DNA of 24,969 nt from positions 1-24,969 of the forward strand of contig JAFLEE010000076.1 in assembly GCA_017302015.1 (NCBI GenBank), given 5' to 3'. Made by a program: the position numbers and the translations under genes. The DNA is from Spirochaetota bacterium. Lineage in GTDB: Bacteria; Spirochaetota; UBA12135; COTS27; JAFLEE01. The notes under the pieces are model-generated. The model searched no databases, had not been told where the DNA came from, and saw only the letters and a list, made by a program, of their open reading frames with translations. Position 1 is the stretch's first letter. Each line of letters begins with the position of its first letter. Of the stretch, positions 8,978-18,215 are shown piece after piece.

Positions 8978-11077
8978 ATGACCCCCAAACCCATCGCCTG
9001 GAAGAACCTCAAGCACCACAAGGAGATCTACCTCTTCGTGCTGCCCACCCTCGTGCTCATCGGCCTCTTCCAGTACTACCCCGCGGCCAGCGGCATCTTC
9101 CACAGTTTCTTCCGCTGGAACGGGGCCGACATCTCCGAGTTCGTCGGGTTCGGCAATTACCTCGACCTCGTCCAGGAGAAGGCCTTCTGGCAGAGCTTCA
9201 AGGTGGCCCTCATCATCGGGCTTTGGAACATCGTGAAGATGATCCCCGCCCTCATGGTGGCGGTGGCGATCCACCGGGTGGTCTCCACGCGCATGCAATT
9301 CGCCTACCGCATCCTCTTCGTCATCCCCATGGTGATCCCCGGGCTCATCGTCGTGCTCATTTGGCGCTCGTTCTTCTTCGAATCCACCGCGGGCTACCTC
9401 AACCAATTCCTCAACGCCACGGGCCTGCTGAACGTCCTCTCCCACATCTTCCCCGCCGTCTTCTCCCCCGACAAGAACCCGGTCTGGCTGGGCGACCCCC
9501 GCCTCATCCTCGTCGCCTGCGTGGTGTGGGGCTTCCCCTGGGTCGGCTCCTTCGCCGTGCTCACCCACCTGGCCAAGCTCCAGAACATCAGCAAAGACGT
9601 CTACGAAGCCGCCGACATCGACGGCATCGGCTGGTTCAGCAAGTTTACCCGCATCGAACTCCCCCTCATCATGGGCTCGATCTACCTGCTCCTCGTCTTC
9701 GTCATCATCGACACGATCAAGGACGCCGGCATGGTGCTGGCACTCGCCGGCTTCCAGGGCGGCCCGGGGGGCGTGGTCACCGTGCCCGCCCTCTTCATGA
9801 TGCGCAAGGCCTTCCTCGAGCAGCAGATGGGCTACGCCTGCGCCGTGGGGATCATCCTCACCCTCGTCGTGCTCGCCCTCCAGAAGATCTCCACCCTCGT
9901 CGTCGGTTGGCCCAACCTCAACCGCCGCCTTCGCATGGTTCTGCGCGTGCTCGTCGCGGGTCTGGGGATCTTCGTCTTCTACGGCGGCATGAAATGGGCG
10001 GGCGCCGCCCTCGTCGCCGCCGTCACGCCCTGGGGGCCGATCTGGGTCCTCGTGCGCGATTTCGTGCGCGCGCGCTTCATGAAGAAGAGCCCGGAGGCCG
10101 AAGCGGCCCCCGCGGCCCCGGCCACGGCCTTCGAAGCCGCCCACGCGCTGCGCGGCGCGCCCATGGGGAGCGCGGGAGGCGCCCTCTCCCGCCCTTCCCG
10201 ATTCGTGCCTAAGAAATCTTGGTTCCGAAGGTCCCCCACCGGGCAGAAGGTCCGCAAGATCGGCGACGGCGCCCTGCGGGTCGCCAAGCACGGCTGGATC
10301 TGGCTCGTCCTCGCCTTCGCGTTCCTGCCCCTCTACCTCATGGTGATCGTGAGTTTCAAGACCAATATCCAGTTCTACAACGCCCCCACCGCCATCACCA
10401 AGCCCTTCCACCCCGAGAACTGGACCTACGCCTGGAAATCGGTGACCCCGACGGTGGCCAATAGCATCTTCGTCTCCACCAGCGCCACCGCCCTCACCCT
10501 CCTCTTCGCCATCGGCGCCGCCTATTTCTTCGCCCGCCTCAAGATGCCCCTCTCCGGCTTCCTCTGGAACGCGCTCCTCATCTTGATGATGATGCCGGCC
10601 ATCGCCAACCTCGTGCCCCTCTTCCGCCTACTGGCCGACATGAACCTGCTCAACACGCTCACGGCCCTGATCCTGGTGGGGGTCGCCGGGGGCCAGGTTT
10701 TCGCCATCTTCGTGCTGCGCAATTTCATCGCCGACATCCCCCAGGACCTCTTCGAGGCCGCCGACATCGACGGCGCCAGCCATTGGCAGCAACTTCGCAA
10801 CGTGGTCATCCCCCTCTCGGGCCCCATCCTGGGCACCGTCGGCGTTATGCAATTCATCCACCTGTGGAACGAGTTCGTCCTCCCCCTCATCGTCATGCGC
10901 GACCACTCGCGCCTCACCGTGATGGTCGAACTGCTGCGCATGGCCGGCGAGTACGTGAAACTCTGGGGCCCGCTCATGGCCGGCTACGCGCTGGCCTCCA
11001 TCCCGATCATCATCCTCTTCGTGTTCTCGATGAAGCTCTTCGTGAAGGGCCTCACCGAGGGGGCCGTGAAGGGCTGA
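8978..11077 (+). CDS. Fused ABC sugar permease: MalF-like and MalG-like domains in one polypeptide
   Basis: A 699-residue inner-membrane protein carrying both permease subunits that are normally separate proteins of about 300 residues. The first half (1-360) has MalF-type membrane helices and the EAA loop EAADIDGIG (210-218), which docks on the ATPase. The second half (about 435-699) is MalG-type, with EAADIDGAS (593-601) and the family C-terminus (LFVKGLTEGAVKG). Between them are two extra hydrophobic stretches (about 320-352) and an Ala/Pro/charged linker (365-430). The frame is continuous with no stop between domains. GGAG precedes the ATG by 7 bases. It ends the importer operon, its stop directly abutting the stop of the convergent glycosidase gene. 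One chain could supply the full membrane pore. Confidence 0.92.
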   Translation: MTPKPIAWKNLKHHKEIYLFVLPTLVLIGLFQYYPAASGIFHSFFRWNGADISEFVGFGNYLDLVQEKAFWQSFKVALIIGLWNIVKMIPALMVAVAIHRVVSTRMQFAYRILFVIPMVIPGLIVVLIWRSFFFESTAGYLNQFLNATGLLNVLSHIFPAVFSPDKNPVWLGDPRLILVACVVWGFPWVGSFAVLTHLAKLQNISKDVYEAADIDGIGWFSKFTRIELPLIMGSIYLLLVFVIIDTIKDAGMVLALAGFQGGPGGVVTVPALFMMRKAFLEQQMGYACAVGIILTLVVLALQKISTLVVGWPNLNRRLRMVLRVLVAGLGIFVFYGGMKWAGAALVAAVTPWGPIWVLVRDFVRARFMKKSPEAEAAPAAPATAFEAAHALRGAPMGSAGGALSRPSRFVPKKSWFRRSPTGQKVRKIGDGALRVAKHGWIWLVLAFAFLPLYLMVIVSFKTNIQFYNAPTAITKPFHPENWTYAWKSVTPTVANSIFVSTSATALTLLFAIGAAYFFARLKMPLSGFLWNALLILMMMPAIANLVPLFRLLADMNLLNTLTALILVGVAGGQVFAIFVLRNFIADIPQDLFEAADIDGASHWQQLRNVVIPLSGPILGTVGVMQFIHLWNEFVLPLIVMRDHSRLTVMVELLRMAGEYVKLWGPLMAGYALASIPIIILFVFSMKLFVKGLTEGAVKG

Positions 11078-13402
11078 TCACCCCGCCGCGGGGAGGTCCA
11101 TTTCGCCGGCGTTCTTCGCCAAGGCCAGCGTGCGCCGGCCAGCCTCCCCGGGAAGGCTGATCTCCAATCGGCAATCCCCGGCCAGGGCATGGGGGACGAG
11201 TTCCCAACGGAGCCGCAGCGCTTGGCCCTGTTTGGCGAGGCGGTAGGACAGGCGCCCGAAGAGCGTCGGCGCGTCGCGCACCTCCACCGGTTCCCCCGAA
11301 TCGATCCAGGACGCCTCGATCCCGCAGCCCAGGCGCAGGGTCTGCCCCCGCTCCGTCACGAGGGCGTGGCGCAGGAGATTGACATATTCGGCGGCGGACC
11401 AGCCGTGGTCGCCGTCGCCCATGCAGCCCCCGGTCTTGCGCGGGTGGATAGCCTCGGGCCAGGTGCCCGTCGGGGTGGCGCTCTCGGCCAGGCGCTGGGC
11501 GAGGTCGAGCCAGCGGCGATCGCCGCACACCAGGAGGGCCCGGGCCAATTGCACCGTGAGGTAGGGGTTGAGGCCCGTGTGGACGATCTTCTGGAAGAAG
11601 AGCCCCTCGCGCAGATTGCTCTTGAGGAGGTAATCGATGGTGGGGCGCACCCACGGGGTCTCGGGCTCCAGGAGATCGAGGGGGCTCAGGGCCACGAGGG
11701 TGCCGATGCACGCGGTGTCGGGGTGGCGATAGGGGGAACTGGGCAGGACGCGCTGGCCCGGGGTGAAGGGATCGTTGCTCGTGAGGGCCCGGTCGACCGC
11801 CTTGCCGAGGTCCCGCCCGTACTCCTGGAAGAGCCGCCCGAAATGGCGGGCTTCGCCGCCCAGGCCGAGGGTCTTGGCCGTCCAGGCGGCGTCCTTGAGG
11901 GCCGAAAGGCCCCAGAAATTATCCCAGAAATAATGGTCATTGGGCCCGAAATGCTCCGCCGAGAAGCCGGCGGGGAGCAGGCCGAAATGGGCGCTGTCGG
12001 GCTTGTTCTGCTTGCGCCGCGTTCGGTCGACCCAATGGGCGCCCTTGCGGATGGCCGGCCAAAGATCCGCGAGGAAGTCGCGGTTGCCCGAGAGGCGGGC
12101 ATGGCGCACCAGGGTGAAGATCGCCTCGCCGTTGCTGTCCCATTCTCCGAGCTGGCTGCGGAAGAAGCCGGACGCGGTCTGCTCCCGCGGGTAGAGCTTC
12201 AGTTTCGGCCGTACCTGCTCGAACCAGCCCAAGTGGTCGAAGGCCTGGGCGATGAAGGAGCTGTCGCGGAACCAGTGGCCGTGGTAGAGGAAGGACCCGG
12301 GCGAAAAATGGGTCACGTCATCGAAGACGTGCAGGTGGTTCTTCACCTTCATGAATTGCCCGGTGAGCGCGCGGTCGGGCACGGTGAGCGCCATCCCGCG
12401 AAGCCGATTGGCCCGGTAATGATCGAGCGCCTCTTCCCGGGCGCCCTGCGCCAGGGCGAAGAGCGCGCGGGGCTTGGGCGGGCGGAGTTGCACGAGGGCC
12501 GGATGGAGGTCGCCGAGGGTGCGCAGCTTCCGCTCCTCGCCGGGCGCCAGGGTCCACGTCCATTCGGCGACGCCGGTGGCCAGGCCCGATCGCGAGAGGA
12601 GCGAGGCTTGGGCGACGGGAAGCGGATAGAGGAGAGGGTCCCCCAGGTGGCGGTCGGCCACCGTGAGGGAATGGGGACGGTCCTCCAATACGATCCCCCG
12701 GAGGCCGTTCACGCGGAAGGTCCGCTTTTTGATGTGGATCTTGTTGATGTGGCCCACCGCCAGCACGTTATAGGGACGCAGCGTGATGCCGAGGGTCACC
12801 GTGCGGGCCGAGCCGCCGGTGTTCTTCACCCGATGGGTCTGCAGGATGAACTCGTGCCCATCGAGGCGCACCGCCAGGGATTCGCAATCCCATTCGAGAT
12901 CGGGGTGCACATCCCAATCGGTGAGCACGATCGGCAGATCGCCCTCGACGAGGGATTGCTTGGCGCGGCCGTGGAGGCGCGGGGGAAAATGGGAGCGCCC
13001 CTCGGCGCGGAGGTAGGGGAACATGCTCCAGCCCCAGGGCGCCAAGGTGAGCATGCCCACGGGGTCGAGCATGGCCTCTCGGGGGCTGCCCTCGACGCCG
13101 AGGGCGGTCCAATTGCGGTGGGCGAGATTCCCCTTGATGAGGTTGAGGCCGGTGGGGATGAACTCGGGGGCGTCCGGGTCGGTCTGGCGCTCGACCCAAT
13201 AGGGCCAGACCCAGCCCGGGTTGGACTGGATCGCCATGGTGTTATTGAGCCCCGACAGCAGCACCGAGATGCCCTGGGAGAGGAGTTCGATGGGGAACCC
13301 GACCCGGGCCGGTCGGCCGAGGTAGACGAGGCCGTTGATGTAGGGGATGAGATGCCCCATGCGCGTCCAACGGAAAATTCGGATGAGCAGGGTCAGGAGC
13401 AT
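11078..13402 (-). CDS. Six-hairpin glycosidase-like protein (GH15/GH63/GH94-like (alpha/alpha)6 barrel)
   Basis: A 774-residue protein with an N-terminal beta-rich half (to about 330) and an (alpha/alpha)6-type C-terminal domain. Recognisable stretches are HGHWFRDSSFIAQAF (374-388), LGEWDSNGEAIF (418-429), TGTWPEAIHPR (645-655) and GCMGDGDHGWSAAEY (659-673). The acidic residues in these are candidate catalytic acid/base positions, as in glucoamylase- and glycogen-debranching-like enzymes. No clear signal peptide is seen; MLLTLLIRIF is short and followed by arginines, so the protein may be cytoplasmic or membrane-associated. It converges on the importer operon and plausibly processes the imported glycan. 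The ATG at 13402 follows a nine-C tract with no Shine-Dalgarno; ATG at codon 15 is an alternative start. The exact GH family is not settled. Confidence 0.75.
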   Translation of the reverse strand: MLLTLLIRIFRWTRMGHLIPYINGLVYLGRPARVGFPIELLSQGISVLLSGLNNTMAIQSNPGWVWPYWVERQTDPDAPEFIPTGLNLIKGNLAHRNWTALGVEGSPREAMLDPVGMLTLAPWGWSMFPYLRAEGRSHFPPRLHGRAKQSLVEGDLPIVLTDWDVHPDLEWDCESLAVRLDGHEFILQTHRVKNTGGSARTVTLGITLRPYNVLAVGHINKIHIKKRTFRVNGLRGIVLEDRPHSLTVADRHLGDPLLYPLPVAQASLLSRSGLATGVAEWTWTLAPGEERKLRTLGDLHPALVQLRPPKPRALFALAQGAREEALDHYRANRLRGMALTVPDRALTGQFMKVKNHLHVFDDVTHFSPGSFLYHGHWFRDSSFIAQAFDHLGWFEQVRPKLKLYPREQTASGFFRSQLGEWDSNGEAIFTLVRHARLSGNRDFLADLWPAIRKGAHWVDRTRRKQNKPDSAHFGLLPAGFSAEHFGPNDHYFWDNFWGLSALKDAAWTAKTLGLGGEARHFGRLFQEYGRDLGKAVDRALTSNDPFTPGQRVLPSSPYRHPDTACIGTLVALSPLDLLEPETPWVRPTIDYLLKSNLREGLFFQKIVHTGLNPYLTVQLARALLVCGDRRWLDLAQRLAESATPTGTWPEAIHPRKTGGCMGDGDHGWSAAEYVNLLRHALVTERGQTLRLGCGIEASWIDSGEPVEVRDAPTLFGRLSYRLAKQGQALRLRWELVPHALAGDCRLEISLPGEAGRRTLALAKNAGEMDLPAAG

Positions 13403-13403
13403 C

Positions 13404-13412
13404 GGGGGGGGG
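13404..13412 (-). repeat. Nine-base poly-C (minus strand) tract just before the glycosidase start codon
   Basis: Nine consecutive G on the plus strand lie one base upstream of the start codon at 13402-13400, where a Shine-Dalgarno would normally sit. On the mRNA it reads nine C, one G, then AUG. Homopolymers of this length can slip in replication, which here would alter the leader and not the frame. Confidence 0.6.
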
Positions 13413-13582
13413 ACGGGGCGCGGCGCCCGGCAGGGCTTAATTTAGCATCCAACGGGCCCTTTTCCCCCGAAAGGCGGGATTTTCCCCCTTGTTTCCCGGG
13501 CCAACGCACGCGAGGTGGACGCGCCAGCGGTGCTTCACGGCAAAGGCGGCGTAATAAAGAAGGAATTGGTTTTCAATGGCTC

Positions 13583-13596
13583 GCGGAGGCCTCCGC
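13583..13596. promoter_or_regulatory. Perfect 14-bp palindrome upstream of the REC-PilZ promoter
   Basis: GCGGAGGCCTCCGC is identical to its reverse complement. It sits 23 bases before the candidate -35 box at 13620, a typical site for a dimeric activator or repressor, within the 252-bp divergent spacer between the glycosidase and REC-PilZ genes. No known operator is recognised. Confidence 0.5.
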
Positions 13597-13619
13597 ACGA
13601 CCGCACAGGGCCATTTTCG

Positions 13620-13649
13620 TTGCCCGAAAGGGGGTCAAAATACTATAAT
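13620..13649 (+). promoter_or_regulatory. Sigma-70-type promoter giving an apparently leaderless REC-PilZ/guaB transcript
   Basis: TTGCCC (13620-13625, four of six -35 bases), an 18-base spacer, and a perfect TATAAT (13644-13649). The ATG at 13655 starts only 5 bases after the -10 box, so transcription would begin at or beside the start codon. No Shine-Dalgarno is present, which agrees with a leaderless mRNA. Confidence 0.6.
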
Positions 13650-13654
13650 ACCGG

Positions 13655-15836
<2,182 letters not shown>

Positions 15837-15861
15837 GGGCCCCCCGGCCCCGGAGAAAGCC

Positions 15862-16740
15862 ATGTTCCAGGGAACCTACACCGCCATCCTCACGCCCTTC
15901 TCGGGCGGCCAGATCGACTGGGCCACCTTCGAGAAACTCCTCGACCTCCAACTCGCCGCCAAGGTCGAGGGCATCGTGCCCATGGGCACCACCGGGGAAT
16001 CGCCCACCGTCCCACACGAGGAGCACCGCCAGGTCGTCGAGTTCGCCGTCAAGCGCGTGAAGGGGCGCTGCAAGGTCATCGCGGGCACGGGCAGCAATAG
16101 CACCGCCGAAACCCTCGAACTCTCCCGCCACGCCGAGAAGTCGGGCGTCGACGGGTGCCTGCTCGTCACCCCCTACTATAACCGCCCGACCCCCGACGGG
16201 CTCGAGCGCCATTTCAAGGCCGTCAGCGACGCCGTGGGCATCCCCCTCGTGCTCTACAATATCCCCGGCCGCACCGGCACCCGCCTCTCCGCCGAGCTCA
16301 TCGCCCGCCTCGCGGCCTTCAAGAACATCGCCGCGGTGAAGGACGCCACGGGCGAGTGCGATCTCTGGAGCGACGTCATCCGCCTCTGCGGCGACCGCCT
16401 GGCCGTGCTCTCCGGCAACGATTCCCAGATCCTCCCGCTCATCGCCGTCGGCGGCCGGGGGGTCATCTCGGTGGCCTCCAACCTGATCCCCCAGCGCGTG
16501 AAGGCCCTCGTGGACGCGGCCCTCGCCGGGGACCTCCCCAAGGCCCGCCAGATCCAGTACGAGTGGTGGGATCTCGGCAAGCACCTCTTCCTCGAGACCA
16601 ACCCGATCCCCGTGAAGGCGGCCGCCAAGGCGATGGGGCTCATCCCCGACGAAGAATTGCGCCTGCCTCTCTCGCCCATGGGCGCCGCCCCGCGGGAGAC
16701 GCTCCTGAAGACCCTGCGCGCCATGAAACTCGTTCCGTGA
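15862..16740 (+). CDS. dapA: 4-hydroxy-tetrahydrodipicolinate synthase
   Basis: Condenses pyruvate with aspartate semialdehyde in the diaminopimelate/lysine pathway, in the cytoplasm. The 292-residue length is typical. Visible family residues: GTTGESPT (42-49) with T43-T44, Y105/Y106 in VTPYYNRP, Y132 and R137 in LYNIPGRTG, and the Schiff-base lysine K160 in AAVKDATGE. GGAG precedes the ATG by several bases. It sits between guaB and the NYN gene with very short gaps. Close relatives (N-acetylneuraminate lyase, other pyruvate aldolases) share the fold, but the R137 region and overall sequence favour DapA. Confidence 0.95.
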   Translation: MFQGTYTAILTPFSGGQIDWATFEKLLDLQLAAKVEGIVPMGTTGESPTVPHEEHRQVVEFAVKRVKGRCKVIAGTGSNSTAETLELSRHAEKSGVDGCLLVTPYYNRPTPDGLERHFKAVSDAVGIPLVLYNIPGRTGTRLSAELIARLAAFKNIAAVKDATGECDLWSDVIRLCGDRLAVLSGNDSQILPLIAVGGRGVISVASNLIPQRVKALVDAALAGDLPKARQIQYEWWDLGKHLFLETNPIPVKAAAKAMGLIPDEELRLPLSPMGAAPRETLLKTLRAMKLVP

Positions 16741-16751
16741 AGCACCCCGCC

Positions 16752-17543
16752 ATGGGGGGCGCCGCCCCCCGCCGCACCGGCCTGCTCTCGCGCCTGCTCC
16801 CCGCCTCCGCCCGCGACGGCGAAGGGCGCCTCGACGAGGTCATCTTCATCGACTACGAGAACGTGCAGCGCGTCGACCTCTCCCGCTGGACGGGCGACCC
16901 GAGCGTGCGCGTGCGCGTCTACCTCGGCCGCAACCAGAAGACCATGTCGGCCGAGTTCGTCCGCCAGGCCCAGGTCCTGGGCGGGCGCCTCGAGTACGTG
17001 AACATGGAGGGCGAGGGCAAGAACCACCTCGACTTCCACATCGCCTTCGACCTCGGCCGCTTCCACGCCTCCACTCCCGAGGCCGTGGAGTTCGCCGTGG
17101 TCTCCAACGACCGCGGCTTCGATGGGATGCTGCGCAGCCTGCGCAAACTCGGCCGCAAGGTGCGCCGCCTCGGCCCCGGCGGCGAGGAGAAGGACCGTGA
17201 GAAGGAGGGCCGCGGGGACCGCGAACGGTCCGAACGCGAGCGTGAGCGCGAGAAATCCGACCGCGAAAAGCCCGAACGCGAGCGGGGCGAGCGCGAGAAG
17301 GCGGCCGAGCCCCAGGAAGCCGAACTTCCCGATGTCAGCGCCGCCACCGCCAAGATCCTGGAGAATATCGGCGAGATCGCCCAGGCCCGACGCCCCAAGA
17401 AGCGCTCCACCCTCGAGAACCACATCGACTCCGTCTTCAAGCCCCTCGGCGGGAACTACTCCGTCGCCTCCGTCATGGAGGAGATGCTCGAGAAGGGGCT
17501 CATCGCGGAGGGGGCGAACCAGAGGATTACCTACCACTTTTAG
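16752..17543 (+). CDS. PIN/NYN-like nuclease with mixed-charge linker and C-terminal winged-helix-like domain
   Basis: A 263-residue putative RNase. Residues 27-142 fit a PIN/NYN-type fold: IFIDYENVQ (31-39, D34), KNHLDFHIAFDLG (90-102, D94) and FAVVSNDRGFDGML (114-127, D120 and D124), which together supply a plausible metal-binding acidic cluster. Residues 145-187 are almost entirely R, E, D and K, likely a long single helix or disordered linker. Residues 214-263 (RPKKRSTLENHIDSVF ... MLEKGLIAEG) resemble a small winged-helix domain. A GTG at 16737 overlapping the dapA stop (GTGA) is in frame and would add 5 residues; neither start has a clear ribosome site. It is the last gene of the guaB-dapA operon. 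Substrate unknown; no antitoxin gene is adjacent. Confidence 0.75.
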   Translation: MGGAAPRRTGLLSRLLPASARDGEGRLDEVIFIDYENVQRVDLSRWTGDPSVRVRVYLGRNQKTMSAEFVRQAQVLGGRLEYVNMEGEGKNHLDFHIAFDLGRFHASTPEAVEFAVVSNDRGFDGMLRSLRKLGRKVRRLGPGGEEKDREKEGRGDRERSEREREREKSDREKPERERGEREKAAEPQEAELPDVSAATAKILENIGEIAQARRPKKRSTLENHIDSVFKPLGGNYSVASVMEEMLEKGLIAEGANQRITYHF

Positions 17544-17580
17544 GCAAACCTTGTTTTCGTCGGGGCCTGCCCGTTCACCC

Positions 17581-17693
17581 GCGGCGGACGAACCACCCGC
17601 TCCGTCGCGCTCGAAGCGCACAGGGGATGTTGTTTCGTTTTCAAATTTCTCTTTGGCGCTTAGGCGCTCCTGCGCGGGTGGTTCGTCCACCGC
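17581..17693. repeat. 20-bp inverted repeat bracketing the start of the tandem array
   Basis: 17581-17600 is the reverse complement of 17674-17693 at 19 of 20 positions (core GGACGAACCACCC against GGGTGGTTCGTCC). The left arm lies at the array border and the right arm is inside repeat unit 1; unit 2 carries a second copy of the right arm at 17853-17872. The 112-bp span is of MITE size, but no target duplication was found. Confidence 0.65.
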
Positions 17694-18029
17694 AGGTCAT
17701 CGGGGTTCCTCCGACGAAGAACAAGGGAAACGCTGGCGCATTTCGATTCCATTTTTCTAGACATTCCCTACAACTCCGCTCCGTTGCGCTGGAAGCGCTC
17801 AGGGACTGTGATTTCGTGATCAAATTTCACTTGAGCGCTTAGGTGCTCCTGGGCGGGTGGTTCGTCCACCGCAGGTCATCGGGCTCCCTCTGACGAAGAA
17901 CAAGGGAGACACTGGCGAATTTCAATTCCGTTTCTCAAGACATTCCCGACAACTGCGCTCCGTTGCTCTCGAAGCGCTCAGGGAATGTGTTTCCGTGGTC
18001 AAATATCACTTGGGCGCTTAGGCGCTCCA
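17597..18029. repeat. Tandem 179-bp repeat, 2.4 copies, rich in conserved hairpins
   Basis: Unit 1 is 17597-17775, unit 2 is 17776-17954, and partial unit 3 is 17955-18029. All align at exactly 179 bases with no gaps. By hand count units 1 and 2 differ at 25 of 179 positions, and unit 3 differs from unit 2 at about 10 of its first 74. Shared elements in order are: a GCGCT/AGCGC hairpin; CAGGGA; TCAAAT; a hairpin around TTAG (GGCGC/GCGCT in unit 1, GAGCGC/GTGCTC in unit 2, GGGCGC/GCGCTC in unit 3); a GGTGG-TTCGT-CCACC hairpin; GACGAAGAACAAGG; and ACATTCCC, which pairs across the unit border with GGGAATGT or a near match. Differences tend to preserve pairing. Reading frames across the units are short and not protein-like. 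Candidate structured RNA or dispersed repeat family. Confidence 0.85.
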
Positions 18030-18153
18030 ACGTGGAACGGGACGCCCACCCCGGGCCATTCGGGGCTTCGCCGCCGAGGGAAGGAAAACTTGGCCACCGA
18101 ACGATTCACTTTCCTGTGTCGTACTGGATAGACCGGCTCGACCGCAGGGCAGA

Positions 18154-18192
18154 GCCCAAGTAAAGGACGCACGAGGATGAGTCCTCTTGGGC
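18154..18192. repeat. Long bulged hairpin downstream of the queC-coupled gene
   Basis: GCCCAAG (18154-18160) pairs with CTTGGGC (18186-18192). Stacked on it, AGGAC (18064 offset, that is 18164-18168) pairs with GTCCT (18181-18185), leaving a 3-base TAA bulge on one side and a 12-base loop. An alternative inner stem GAGGA/TCCTC (loop TGAG) competes with the second helix. No T-run follows on either strand, so it is not a classical terminator. Confidence 0.5.
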
Positions 18193-18215
18193 CGATCGAT
18201 GTGGAGGTGGGAGTT

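Larger units (their letters stand above)
17544..18215. other. 672-bp noncoding region with structured repeats
   Basis: Between the convergent NYN and queC-coupled genes there is no convincing gene. It contains an inverted repeat (17581-17693), a 179-bp tandem repeat array (17597-18029), a 5-bp hairpin (CCCCG/CGGGG, 18049-18065) and a 12-bp hairpin with a 3-base bulge (18154-18192). Base composition is visibly less GC-biased than the flanking genes. I see no clear intrinsic terminator for either flanking transcript. Confidence 0.75.

Noticed and set aside
11189-13648. 819-codon open frame on the plus strand opposite the glycosidase gene
   Set aside because: Composition is that of an antisense shadow, and the minus strand carries recognisable glycosidase motifs over the same bases.
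17627-17842. 71-codon open frame spanning repeat units 1 and 2
   Set aside because: The frame is not repeated from unit to unit as a protein would be, substitutions do not favour synonymous sites, and there is no ribosome site. RNA or DNA structure explains the repeats better.
17581-18029. CRISPR array
   Set aside because: Units are 179 bp with similarity along their whole length, not short identical repeats separated by unique spacers, and no cas gene is nearby.
18154-18192. Intrinsic terminator or self-cleaving ribozyme
   Set aside because: No T-run follows on either strand, and the loop lacks the conserved core of hammerhead-type ribozymes.
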